Positions 57,089-64,000 of a stretch of DNA of 64,000 nt are shown piece by piece; the stretch's first letter is position 1, and each line of letters begins with the position of its first letter. The stretch is taken from positions 1-64,000 of the forward strand of contig JAFSZV010000042.1 of the NCBI GenBank assembly GCA_017455565.1, given 5' to 3'. Below the pieces are notes generated by a model. That model was not told where the DNA came from. It searched no databases and saw only the letters and a program-made list of their open reading frames with translations. A program made the translations under genes and the position numbers. This DNA is from Clostridia bacterium (GTDB lineage Bacteria; Bacillota; Clostridia; Oscillospirales; Butyricicoccaceae).

Positions 57089-58039
57089 ATGAAAAAGCGT
57101 CTGTTTATGATGTTCACCAGCCTCCTCGTGGTCGCTTGTCTGCTCAGCACGATGTGCCTGAGCTTTGCCGGTGGCGGTGTTATCGATCCCGGTGATGGCG
57201 ATGAAGGCGAGTTCACCGATGAGGATGAAGAGGTCGATCGGAGCGGCGTCGTGTTTATGCCCGGCGAGGGCTATACCCTCAAAGAGAAAGAGGGCACCGA
57301 GCGGCAGAAAAACGGTTCCGTTATCGTCATGCCCAACCCCGCCACCGGCCGCGTCGGCGAGCAGTTTGTCCCCGACGTGATCCCCGATGACGAATACTAT
57401 GAGTTTTCCGGTTGGGCCATTTTGAAGCCCGACGGAACGCTGGAACCCATCGATCTTCTGGAGTACCGTTTCCCTCTGTCTCCCCGCACCAACGTGGTCG
57501 CCATAATGAACGACACCTGGCCTCCTTATCTGGATATGAAGCAGGATCGTTCCGACTGGTACTACAAGTACGTTCGTGATCTGTCCATCGCCGGCGTGGT
57601 GAACGGTTATCCCGGCTACCTGTTCGAGCCCAATGGCCTGACCACCTGGGGCGAAGCCCTCAAGCTGATCATGCGTGCCACCGGTTATCCCGAGCAGGCT
57701 CCCACCGAAAAGCACTGGGCCAGCGGTTATCTGACCAAGGCCCGCGCCGACGAGCTGGTTCCCGCCGATCTCGAGATCAATCTGGATGATCCCATCACCA
57801 GAGCGGAATATGCCCGCGTCGCCGCCGCTGCGCTCCATCTGAAGCCCGTCGACATCGCGTCTCCCTTTGCGGATACCGATGAGATGGCGATCCTGGAGCT
57901 CTACAGCATCAAGATCGTGGAAGGCGACTTCAACAAAGACGGCGTCCGTGTGTTCCGTCCCGATGACAACATCATCCGTTCCGAGATGTGCGCCGTCATC
58001 TGGAGGATCTACAACTACCAGAAAACGCTGGACGCTTGA
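57089..58039 (+). CDS. Small S-layer homology (SLH) domain protein
   Basis: 316 residues. A signal peptide (about 1-27) is followed by a very acidic segment (DPGDGDEGEFTDEDEEVD), a degenerate InlB-like stretch (about 55-145, with YYEFSGWAI) and SLH repeats from about 148 to the end: WYYKYVRDLSIAGVVNGYPG, ITRAEYARVAAAALHLKP, and FRPDDNIIRSEMCAVIWRIY. SLH triplets hold proteins on pyruvylated secondary wall polymers. The ATG at 57089 has AAGGAGG eight bases before it. It shares codon style with the giant gene and may anchor or display it (inference). Confidence 0.9.
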   Translation: MKKRLFMMFTSLLVVACLLSTMCLSFAGGGVIDPGDGDEGEFTDEDEEVDRSGVVFMPGEGYTLKEKEGTERQKNGSVIVMPNPATGRVGEQFVPDVIPDDEYYEFSGWAILKPDGTLEPIDLLEYRFPLSPRTNVVAIMNDTWPPYLDMKQDRSDWYYKYVRDLSIAGVVNGYPGYLFEPNGLTTWGEALKLIMRATGYPEQAPTEKHWASGYLTKARADELVPADLEINLDDPITRAEYARVAAAALHLKPVDIASPFADTDEMAILELYSIKIVEGDFNKDGVRVFRPDDNIIRSEMCAVIWRIYNYQKTLDA

Positions 58040-58064
58040 GTTTCCTTTTCCTGAACATAACAAA

Positions 58065-58095
58065 AGAGGGCAGACATAGTTTGTGTCTGCCCTCT
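58065..58095. terminator. Hairpin after the SLH gene
   Basis: AGAGGGCAGACA pairs with TGTCTGCCCTCT. Only A residues precede it and no T tract follows on the plus strand, so the sequence suits a terminator reading on the minus strand better, though it is also the only hairpin after the SLH gene. Confidence 0.6.
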
Positions 58096-58212
58096 CAGCT
58101 TGTCAAAATATAAAAATAGCCCATCAGGCGATTTTGCTTACCAGTCGTTTTATGTCCGTTTTCTGCGTAAAAACGGCGAAAAGGCCAGTAAAGCAGGATT
58201 TCCGGCAGTCTC

Positions 58213-58250
58213 AGAAGCGGCCCCGGCTGACAGGTCGGAGCCGCTTCTTT
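58213..58250. other. Intergenic hairpin
   Basis: AGAAGCGGC pairs with GCCGCTTCT around an 18-base loop, then TTG. Together with the hairpin before it, it fills the space between the convergent SLH and radical SAM genes; the bases 58100-58212 hold no supported gene. Confidence 0.4.
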
Positions 58251-58292
58251 GTCCCGACAGATGTCGGAAAAGGAGAAGGAGAAAAGAGAAAA

Positions 58293-59663
58293 TCAGTTGG
58301 GATGGTCTTCCTGCCACAGCTTTTCCGCTACAGGGGCCCAGTTTGCGGCATAGCTTTTGCACTTTTCGCAAAGGTGCTCCACGCTTTCCGGCGCTTCCAA
58401 ATCGGTGGATCTCGCGCCGGTCTTTTTGACAAGCTCCCGCAGGATATCCGGATTCTCCAGCATGGGGCAGGGGCGAAGCATATTGTCATTAAAGGGCTGG
58501 CCCTTGTAATATGCCAGAAACAGCGGCTGCCGCAGGCAATCCAGCAGCGAGCTTTCGTGGATATTCGCGCCGGAATAATGGATGAAAACACAGGGTTCCA
58601 CGTCGCCGGCGGCGTTGATGTGACAATAGCGCCGTCCGCCTGCCACGCACCCGCCGGCAAACTCGCCGTCATTCTGAAAATCAATGCAGAAAAGGGGCTT
58701 TCCGTCTTCTGAATCGCGGATAAAGCGGATCCGGTTTTTCATATAGGTCCGCTGATCCGGCGAGAGCAGCAACTCAGTCGAGGCATTCATCCCAACGGGC
58801 ATATAGTGGAAGAACCAGGCAAAAACACAGCCCTTTTCGATGAGCATGTCCAGAAAGGCGTCTGAGGTCACGTCCAGATAATTCCGGCTAGTATAGCAGA
58901 CGGAAACGCCAAAGGGGATCCGGTAAGACCGCATCAGGTCCATGGTCTGCATCGCCTGATCAAAGTGTCCCGCGCCGCGCCGCGAATCGTTTGCCTCACG
59001 GAAGCCCTCGATGCTCACCGAAAGGAAGAAATTCCCCACTCGCAGCATCTCCTGACAGAAGGCGTCGTCGATCAGCGTCCCGTTGGTAAAAGCGTGAAAG
59101 GCTACGTCGGGGTGCGCCTCGCACAGGCGGATGATATCCGCTTTCCGCACCAGCGGCTCGCCGCCGGTAAACAGACAGGCGTGGATCCCCAGTTCCTTGC
59201 CCTCGGTCAATACCCGGTCCATCACCTCATAGCTGAGATTCTGATGATGGCCGTACTCCGCCGCCCAGCAGCCGGTGCAGCGCATGTTGCAGGCCGACGT
59301 GGGATCCATCAGAACGATCCAGGGAATGTTGCACTGATATTCTTTTGCGGCCTCTTCTGATGTTTTGTAGCCGCGGAATCCGCCCTCATAGGCGGCGTTC
59401 AGAAGGAATTTCGAAAGGATAACAGGATCGGTATCCCTGATTACCCGATTAGCGTATCTGGCCCATTTGCTGTTGGGATCCGCCGCGATCGAACGCAGAC
59501 GGTCGTAACTGTCATCAGACCACGAGCTTCCCATGATCCGCTTGATCAGACCGATCAGCGAATCGGCCAGCGCGGCTGCGTCTTCATTTTTTCCCCGCTG
59601 GATCAGATGATCCAGCGCCAGTTGAAAGGCCTTGCGTTCGGCGGCGTGCAAGAAGCTTTGCAT
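58293..59663 (-). CDS. Radical SAM protein with C-terminal SPASM-like cysteines
   Basis: 456 residues. A helical N-terminal region of about 115 residues precedes the radical SAM core with Cys125-x3-Cys129-x2-Cys132 (CNMRCTGC), followed by LFTGGEPLVRKADII and SVSIEGFREANDSRRG. The end holds spaced cysteines (GGCVAGGRRYCHINAAGDVE, then PCVFIHYSG, PCPML and LCEKC) like SPASM domains binding extra 4Fe-4S clusters. Relatives include maturases of peptides and proteins, but no candidate precursor is next door. AGGAGGGATCAAG precedes the ATG. The gap 59664-59893 upstream has no other gene. Confidence 0.87.
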   Translation of the reverse strand: MQSFLHAAERKAFQLALDHLIQRGKNEDAAALADSLIGLIKRIMGSSWSDDSYDRLRSIAADPNSKWARYANRVIRDTDPVILSKFLLNAAYEGGFRGYKTSEEAAKEYQCNIPWIVLMDPTSACNMRCTGCWAAEYGHHQNLSYEVMDRVLTEGKELGIHACLFTGGEPLVRKADIIRLCEAHPDVAFHAFTNGTLIDDAFCQEMLRVGNFFLSVSIEGFREANDSRRGAGHFDQAMQTMDLMRSYRIPFGVSVCYTSRNYLDVTSDAFLDMLIEKGCVFAWFFHYMPVGMNASTELLLSPDQRTYMKNRIRFIRDSEDGKPLFCIDFQNDGEFAGGCVAGGRRYCHINAAGDVEPCVFIHYSGANIHESSLLDCLRQPLFLAYYKGQPFNDNMLRPCPMLENPDILRELVKKTGARSTDLEAPESVEHLCEKCKSYAANWAPVAEKLWQEDHPN

Positions 59664-59822
59664 CTTGATCCCTCCCTTTCTATGTGATTCGTTTTTGATT
59701 TCTTATTAATAATATTGTAGGGGAAACAACATCCGCTTTCTATGGGCAGAAGAAGGGAAGTGACGCAAAACCGGGCACAACATGCCTTTTGCCCAAAGAT
59801 TTTCGGCTTTTGCGGCAATTTC

Positions 59823-59851
59823 TTGTCTTTCCATGCGGTTTGTGATAAACT
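59823..59851 (+). promoter_or_regulatory. Sigma-A-like promoter
   Basis: TTGTCT at 59823-59828 and TAAACT at 59846-59851, spaced 17 bases, before the small gene and tag. Confidence 0.6.
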
Positions 59852-59893
59852 ATATTTGGTCAAAATCCCGCCGTTTTGAAAAAGGAGGACATC

Positions 59894-60211
59894 ATGCTTA
59901 CACGAAACTGGCTCATGAATCCGGAAAATGTTGCCTATTGCGACGAAAATGAAATTCTGCCGCATTTTGCGCGGGCATTTGGGATCCATGATCTGAAGGA
60001 ATGGGTCGACCGCCTACGGGCGGAGCCTAACGCCGAGGGCTTCGTGCTCAAAGGGGAGAACCGCACGGCGGTCAAGCTATTTATTCCCAATCTGGTCTTC
60101 CGCGAGCCCATCGAGATGGGAGAAAACGTGTGGCTCTATCTGGGCGAGATGTATCCCGCCTATTGCCTTTATATCCCGTGGGACGAGGCCGCGGAAGGAG
60201 AAAAGCCCTGA
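59894..60211 (+). CDS. Small conserved protein of unknown function
   Basis: 105 residues, soluble. An acidic segment (CDENEILPHFARAFGIHDL) is followed by strand-like parts (AVKLFIPNLVF and NVWLYLGEMYPAYCLYIPW). No domain is recognised. The ATG at 59894 follows AAAGGAGG. Its stop overlaps the tag start (TGATG), so it is made together with the DNA glycosylase. Confidence 0.6.
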   Translation: MLTRNWLMNPENVAYCDENEILPHFARAFGIHDLKEWVDRLRAEPNAEGFVLKGENRTAVKLFIPNLVFREPIEMGENVWLYLGEMYPAYCLYIPWDEAAEGEKP

Positions 60212-60816
60212 TGGGGACCTGCTTTTGGGGCGCGATCAGCCCGGAAATGCAGCGGTATCACGACGAAGAATGGGGCGTCCCGCTGCATGATGACCGCAGG
60301 CTCTTCGAGTTTCTGATGCTGGAGTGTCTCCAATGCGGCCTGAGCTGGAAGCTGATGATTCGCAAGAGGGAGGTCTTCCGCGCCTGCTTCGACGGCTTTG
60401 ATTACGACAAGATCGCGGCCTACGGCCCTGCGGACGAGACCCGCATTCTGCAGACTGGCGGCATGCTGCGCTCACCGAAAAAGGTGCGCGCCGTGATCGG
60501 CAACGCCCGGCGTTTTCAGGCCATACGCGCCGAATACGGAAGCTTTGACACCTGGCTCTGGCGGTTTACCGGCGGGAAAACGCTATTATACGAAGGCCAT
60601 GAAACGGGAGACTTTCCTGCGGCAAACGCGCTTTCCACTGAGATCGCGAAGGAGCTGAAGCAGTGGGGATTTACCTATTTGGGACCGGTGACAGTCTATG
60701 CCTATCTTCAGGCCTGCGGCCTCATCAACGATCACGAGGCGTCCTGTGACTGCTATTCCCGGATAAACGAACGATTTCCAACGGTGCGCCTGCCGCGGGC
60801 AGGCGAGCGCCGGTGA
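60211..60816 (+). CDS. tag: DNA-3-methyladenine glycosylase I
   Basis: 201 residues. The Tag zinc site is recognisable: Cys4, His17 in RYHDEEWG, and a C-terminal His and Cys in NDHEASCDCY. ECLQCGLSWKLMIRKREVFR is the conserved helix with the aromatic base pocket. The enzyme removes 3-methyladenine from alkylated DNA. GGAAGGAGAA precedes the start, which overlaps the upstream gene by one base. Confidence 0.93.
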   Translation: MGTCFWGAISPEMQRYHDEEWGVPLHDDRRLFEFLMLECLQCGLSWKLMIRKREVFRACFDGFDYDKIAAYGPADETRILQTGGMLRSPKKVRAVIGNARRFQAIRAEYGSFDTWLWRFTGGKTLLYEGHETGDFPAANALSTEIAKELKQWGFTYLGPVTVYAYLQACGLINDHEASCDCYSRINERFPTVRLPRAGERR

Positions 60817-60838
60817 AGTATTGACAAGAGGTGATTTC

Positions 60839-61498
60839 ATGAGGACTGTTACCGTTAAGGGAACGGGCAAGCTGGAGTTTAAGCCCGACCTTGTTACACT
60901 GGGGATCATGCTGCGCGCGAAGCATCAACAATATGACGAAACCATGGCGCTGGCCGAGCGTCAGCTTGAGGCGCTTCGGGCCGCGCTGGAGCGGGCGGGC
61001 TTTGCCCGCGACGATCTGAAGACCGCTGACCTGCGCATCGAGCCGGAATACCGGAGCGAGCACGATGATAAGGGCAATTACCGCCAGATTTTCGTGGGCT
61101 ATATCTGCCTGCATTCGCTTAACCTTGCGTTCGATCTGGAGATGGATCGTCTTTCCGCGGCGCTTTCTGCCATGGCGGAAAGCACCTCTGAGCCGGAATT
61201 TTCCGTGCAGTTTACCGTGCGGGATGAGGAGGCTGCCGCCGCTGCGCTACTGGAAAATGCCGTTCGCAACGCACGGGAAAAGGCAGAGCTGCTTTGCCGC
61301 GCCTCCGGCGTCGCGCTGGGCGGCGTACAAAGCATCCAATATCACTGGGATGGACACAGCTTCGTTTCCGATACCCGTTGCGAGATGGCCAACGGCGCTC
61401 TGCCCATGCTGGCGGCTTCCAAGCGGGCGGCGATGGATATTGCGCCCGAGAAGATCCGCGTCAGCGACACGGTGACGATCATCTGGGAGATCTGCTGA
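60839..61498 (+). CDS. SIMPL-domain (DUF541) protein
   Basis: 219 residues. The SIMPL pattern is seen at the start (TVTVKGTGKLEFKPDLVTLG) and in the ALAERQLEALRAALERAGFA and YRQIFVGYICLHSLNLAF parts. Such proteins are often periplasmic or membrane-linked stress proteins; this one has no signal peptide, so it is probably cytoplasmic. The ATG at 60839 follows AGAGGTGA. The 140 bases after it hold no gene, only a GACGGCA/TGCCGTC hairpin near 61602-61624. Confidence 0.82.
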   Translation: MRTVTVKGTGKLEFKPDLVTLGIMLRAKHQQYDETMALAERQLEALRAALERAGFARDDLKTADLRIEPEYRSEHDDKGNYRQIFVGYICLHSLNLAFDLEMDRLSAALSAMAESTSEPEFSVQFTVRDEEAAAAALLENAVRNAREKAELLCRASGVALGGVQSIQYHWDGHSFVSDTRCEMANGALPMLAASKRAAMDIAPEKIRVSDTVTIIWEIC

Positions 61499-61638
61499 AA
61501 GGGAGGCGGCTTTACGGCGGGCGAGGCGAAACATACCGGCCTTGCGTCCAGGTGATTGCCTGCCGCGCCATAAGTTGTTATTCCCGTAAAACCGACGGCA
61601 GCCGCGCCTGCAGCGTGCCGTCTTGCGTGGGAGGAATC

Positions 61639-62634
61639 ATGGAGATTTACGGAACGCTTGGCCCCGCCTGCGGCGATCCTGCTGTGCTGGAAGCGATGTT
61701 TCGCGCGGGGATGACCGGCCTGCGCCTCAACCTGTCTCACGGGATGCTGGAAGAGAGCCGACCGCTTTTGGAGCAAATGTGCGCGGCGGCCGAAGCCGCC
61801 GGTGTTCGTCCCGACCTGCTCATCGATCTGCAGGGGCCCGAGCTGCGCGTGGGAAGGGAAGGCCTTCCGCTGACGCTCACCCCCGGCGGGACCGTTTCGC
61901 TGGCACGTATTCCGCTGCCGCCTGCGGCGCGGGACGCGGCGCGGCCCGGAACGGAGCTTTTGCTGGATGACGGGAAACTCCTGCTTTGTGTTTGCGAGGG
62001 GGACAAGGCCCGGGTCCTGCGGGGAGGAGTGCTTCTCCCGCAAAAAAGCGTGGCGATCCCGGGCTTTTCGCCTGCGCTTCCGGCGCTCACCGAGATGGAT
62101 CATCAGAATCTTTCGCTGGCGGCCGCGTTTGGCGTCACCGGCGTGATGCAATCCTTCGTCCGGGACAGAAATGACCTGCTTGAAGTGAGAAACGCAATGG
62201 AAAAACATGGCTGTAAAGGTATAAAACTTTATGCAAAAATCGAGAGCCGCGCTGGCCTTTCCAGCCTTTCCGACTGGATTAGCCTGCCCGACGTGTTGGT
62301 GATTGCCCGGGGCGATCTGGGCAATGCCTTTCCGCTGTGGGAACTGCCCGCCATTCAAAAATCGGTGGCGGCAAAAGCAAGGGCGGCAGGAAAGCCGTTT
62401 CTCGTGGTAACGCAAATGCTGGCTTCCATGGAGAAGTCTCCCGTGCCCACACGGGCGGAGGTCAGCGACATATTCAACGCAGTGTTGGACGGCGCCTCCG
62501 CCGTGATGCTCACCGGCGAGACGGCGGTGGGACGCTATCCCGTCGAGGCTATGACTTATTTCTGCAAAACCGCGCACCGGGCGCAGACCTGGCTGCAGGC
62601 GGAAGGAGGAAGAGAATGGATTATATCGAAGTGA
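61639..62634 (+). CDS. Compact pyruvate kinase-like protein
   Basis: 331 residues, about 140 shorter than a normal pyruvate kinase; it ends after the barrel and lacks the C-terminal allosteric domain. Active-site parts kept are RLNLSHG near 28-34, Lys200 in AKIES, ARGDLGNAFP and MLASMEKSPVPTRAEVSDIF then MLTGETAVGRYPVEAM. The LDTKGPE motif is altered to IDLQGPE, so a K+-site Thr and its neighbouring Lys are changed. It could be a slow enzyme or a regulatory paralogue. The ATG at 61639 has GGGAGGA before it; its 3' end overlaps prmA by 19 bases. Confidence 0.8.
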   Translation: MEIYGTLGPACGDPAVLEAMFRAGMTGLRLNLSHGMLEESRPLLEQMCAAAEAAGVRPDLLIDLQGPELRVGREGLPLTLTPGGTVSLARIPLPPAARDAARPGTELLLDDGKLLLCVCEGDKARVLRGGVLLPQKSVAIPGFSPALPALTEMDHQNLSLAAAFGVTGVMQSFVRDRNDLLEVRNAMEKHGCKGIKLYAKIESRAGLSSLSDWISLPDVLVIARGDLGNAFPLWELPAIQKSVAAKARAAGKPFLVVTQMLASMEKSPVPTRAEVSDIFNAVLDGASAVMLTGETAVGRYPVEAMTYFCKTAHRAQTWLQAEGGREWIISK

Positions 62635-63605
62635 AGATTACCACCACTCACGAGGCGGCCGAGCTGCTGGCAGAGCTTTTAGCCGAGATCACAGGCGGCT
62701 GCAGCGTGGACGACCCGCAGACTGTGGAGGATTTTATCCACGCGCCCGTCAAGCGGTGGGACTATATCGAAGATCAGCTTTTTGACAACCCCGACCGTCT
62801 GCCATCGGTGAGCTGCTATCTCACGCCAGACGCCGACGGCGCATCTCGGCTGAAACAGGCAGGCCAGCTTTTGGCGGAGCTGAAGATGCAGGACGAGGGC
62901 GGTTTTTACGGCGCTTTGACCATGGAAGTTTCGCCCGTCCGCAGCGAGGATTGGGAGAATAAATGGAAAGAATATTATAAGCCTTTTGCGGTGGGCGACA
63001 GGCTTTTTGTCTGCCCAAGCTGGGAAAAGGCAGAGGTGCCGGATGGAAGGGTGCTTTTGACCATGGATCCGGCCTCCAGCTTTGGTACCGGTTCCCACGC
63101 CACCACGCGGATGTGCATGGAGCAGCTTGACGCCCTTGACGTGGCCGGGCAAAAGGTGCTGGATGTGGGCTGCGGCAGCGGCATTTTGGCCTGCACGGCA
63201 CTGCTTTTGGGCGCACGGCACGCGCTGGCCTGCGACATCGAGGAAAACGCTATGCGCGTCACCGCGGAAAACATGGATAAAAACGGTCTGATGGGGACAC
63301 GCTATTCCACCCACTGCGGCGACCTTCTTTCCGATCCCGTTTTGCGGGAAGAGCTGGCCGCCGGAGGACCCTATGGGGTCATCCTGGCCAACATCGTGGC
63401 TGATGTGCTCATCGCAATGGCGGACTATCTTCCCGCATGGCTTTCGCGCGATGGTCATCTAATCCTTTCGGGGATCATCGATTCCCGCGCGCAGGAGGTG
63501 CGGAATGCCTTCCGCAAGGCCGGCATGGTGATTACGCAGGAGCGCGCCCGGGACGGCTGGGTGATGATCTGCTGCATGCACGGGAGCGATTCTGAAAAAC
63601 TCTGA
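62616..63605 (+). CDS. prmA: Ribosomal protein L11 methyltransferase
   Basis: 329 residues, usual size. The N-terminal ferredoxin-like L11-binding domain (about 1-110) is followed by the methyltransferase domain: SFGTGSHATTRMC near 158-170, VLDVGCGSGILACTALLLGA near 181-200 and NIVADVLIAMADYL near 258-271. It trimethylates L11 residues with S-adenosylmethionine. The ATG at 62616 follows GGAAGGAGGA, inside the end of the previous gene. rsmE follows under its own promoter. Confidence 0.95.
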   Translation: MDYIEVKITTTHEAAELLAELLAEITGGCSVDDPQTVEDFIHAPVKRWDYIEDQLFDNPDRLPSVSCYLTPDADGASRLKQAGQLLAELKMQDEGGFYGALTMEVSPVRSEDWENKWKEYYKPFAVGDRLFVCPSWEKAEVPDGRVLLTMDPASSFGTGSHATTRMCMEQLDALDVAGQKVLDVGCGSGILACTALLLGARHALACDIEENAMRVTAENMDKNGLMGTRYSTHCGDLLSDPVLREELAAGGPYGVILANIVADVLIAMADYLPAWLSRDGHLILSGIIDSRAQEVRNAFRKAGMVITQERARDGWVMICCMHGSDSEKL

Positions 63606-63618
63606 AGTTTTGGTTTTT
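63596..63618 (+). terminator. Terminator overlapping the prmA stop
   Basis: AAAACT-ctga-AGTTTT followed by GG and seven T residues; the loop contains the prmA stop codon. Confidence 0.7.
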
Positions 63619-63630
63619 TTCACTTTCCCG

Positions 63631-63659
63631 TGGACAAATCCATCTCTTTTTGATATAAT
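63631..63659 (+). promoter_or_regulatory. Sigma-A promoter of rsmE
   Basis: TGGACA at 63631-63636 and TATAAT at 63654-63659, 17-base spacing. Confidence 0.75.
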
Positions 63660-63682
63660 AACTTTCATCGGGGAGGGATGTG

Positions 63683-64000
63683 ATGCGCCTGTTCGTTTCT
63701 GCTGACCGGGTATGCGGCGGTAGCCTGACCCTTGAGCCTTCCGACGCGCAGCACGTTTCCCGCGTGTTGCGGATGCAGCCGGGCGACGGGATTACCGTCT
63801 GCTGCGACAACGGACGAGCTTACCGCTGTGTTCTCGACGCGGTGGGAAAAAAGGACGTGACGGCGAGGATCCTTTCGGAGGAGCCTTTCGATAACGAACC
63901 CAGCGTATTCGTCACCGTTTACGCCGGACTTTCCAAGGGAGACCGTTTTGATTACCTGATCCAGAAATGCGTGGAATGCGGCGTTTCGCATATTGTTCCG
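63683..64000 (+). CDS. rsmE: 16S rRNA m3U1498 methyltransferase, N-terminal part
   Basis: The first 106 residues are in the window; the rest lies beyond its end. MRLFVSADRV opens the PUA-like N-domain, SDAQHVSRVLRMQPGD is the characteristic helix, and VYAGLSKGDRFDYLIQKCVE with CGVSHIVP begins the SPOUT methyltransferase domain. RsmE methylates U1498 of 16S rRNA. The prmA-rsmE order is common in Firmicutes. GGGAGG lies six bases before the ATG at 63683. Confidence 0.93.
   Translation, partial: MRLFVSADRVCGGSLTLEPSDAQHVSRVLRMQPGDGITVCCDNGRAYRCVLDAVGKKDVTARILSEEPFDNEPSVFVTVYAGLSKGDRFDYLIQKCVECGVSHIVP

Noticed and set aside
58100-58292. Short plus-strand frame between the SLH and radical SAM genes
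   Set aside because: It lacks a ribosome site, overlaps two hairpins and shows no conserved domain; treated as intergenic.
60811-60838. TTGACA near 60820 as a promoter of the SIMPL gene
   Set aside because: No -10 box at suitable spacing; the gene lies 22 bases after tag and is probably co-transcribed.
63678-63683. Start-stop mini-frame (ATG TGA) directly before rsmE
   Set aside because: The ribosome site is too close to that ATG for initiation and fits the rsmE ATG at 63683 instead.
1-64000. CRISPR arrays, tRNA and rRNA genes
   Set aside because: No regularly spaced direct repeats and no cloverleaf or rRNA-like segments were recognised by eye; a covariance scan could still find a divergent case.

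Overview
The window reads as a chromosomal segment of an endospore-forming, GC-rich member of the Clostridia, most like an Oscillospirales-type gut bacterium (inference). The support is a complete cotJA-cotJB-cotJC spore-coat operon, a ypeB germination gene, a T-box leader, an IreB/ReoM protein, S-layer homology domains, and strong AGGAGG ribosome sites with frequent ATGA or TGATG gene overlaps. No tRNA, rRNA or CRISPR array was seen. Most of the DNA is ordinary core genome with two scarred accessory patches.

Layout. 1-1100 is a scar: remnants of two insertion sequences (a helix-turn-helix transposase tail and an ISL3 transposase with its terminal repeat), a small membrane protein, and a decayed Rhs-like fragment. 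1141-2595 is a promoter, a yybP-ykoY type (manganese) riboswitch with an overlapping terminator, and an ion-transporter-superfamily permease. 2639-5310 is a short overlapping set: a C39-like cysteine peptidase, a DEDDh exonuclease, a PAP2 phosphatase and a Nudix hydrolase. 5425-10966 carries a voltage-gated K+ channel, a PflX-like radical SAM protein, a PepV dipeptidase and glutamine-dependent NAD synthetase. 11081-12209 is cotJABC. 12306-13647 (minus) is a GNAT protein and endonuclease III. 13756-28966 is a long plus-strand run: CPBP protease, TagA, ThyX, Tmk, GNAT, a second CPBP protease, MltG, a U32 tRNA-hydroxylation protein, AlaS, HinT, ComEC, HolA, an RNase M5-like Toprim protein, an AlkZ-related protein, rubredoxin and a DUF1858 protein.

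29019-38577 mixes ypeB, trpS, TagO, UDP-GlcNAc 2-epimerase, a trio of small uncharacterised genes, a phosphodiesterase, an IS1182-derived element with 16-bp terminal repeats, an NlpC/P60 hydrolase and ireB. 38719-43410 (minus) is a T-box(Phe) operon: metallo-hydrolase, pheS, and a pheT with an extra internal domain. 43587-45110 is a uracil permease preceded by a short leader peptide and attenuator arranged like the enterobacterial pyrBI leader. 45170-47659 is an amidase-domain protein and psuK-psuG. 48080-58039 is an 8.9-kb gene for a giant secreted repeat protein plus a smaller SLH-domain protein. 58293-64000 is a radical SAM/SPASM protein, DNA-3-methyladenine glycosylase, a SIMPL protein, a compact pyruvate kinase-like protein, prmA and the start of rsmE.

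Themes. Cell-envelope genes recur: TagO, the epimerase and TagA would build the GlcNAc-ManNAc linkage unit of a wall polymer, and SLH proteins bind secondary wall polymers, so these loci may converge on surface display of the giant protein (inference). RNA-level control is also prominent: riboswitch, T-box and the uracil-permease attenuator. The most notable candidates are the pyrBI-like attenuator, the riboswitch-controlled permease, the giant/SLH pair, the second OB-like domain in PheT, and the ComEC whose metallo-hydrolase domain has lost its metal ligands.
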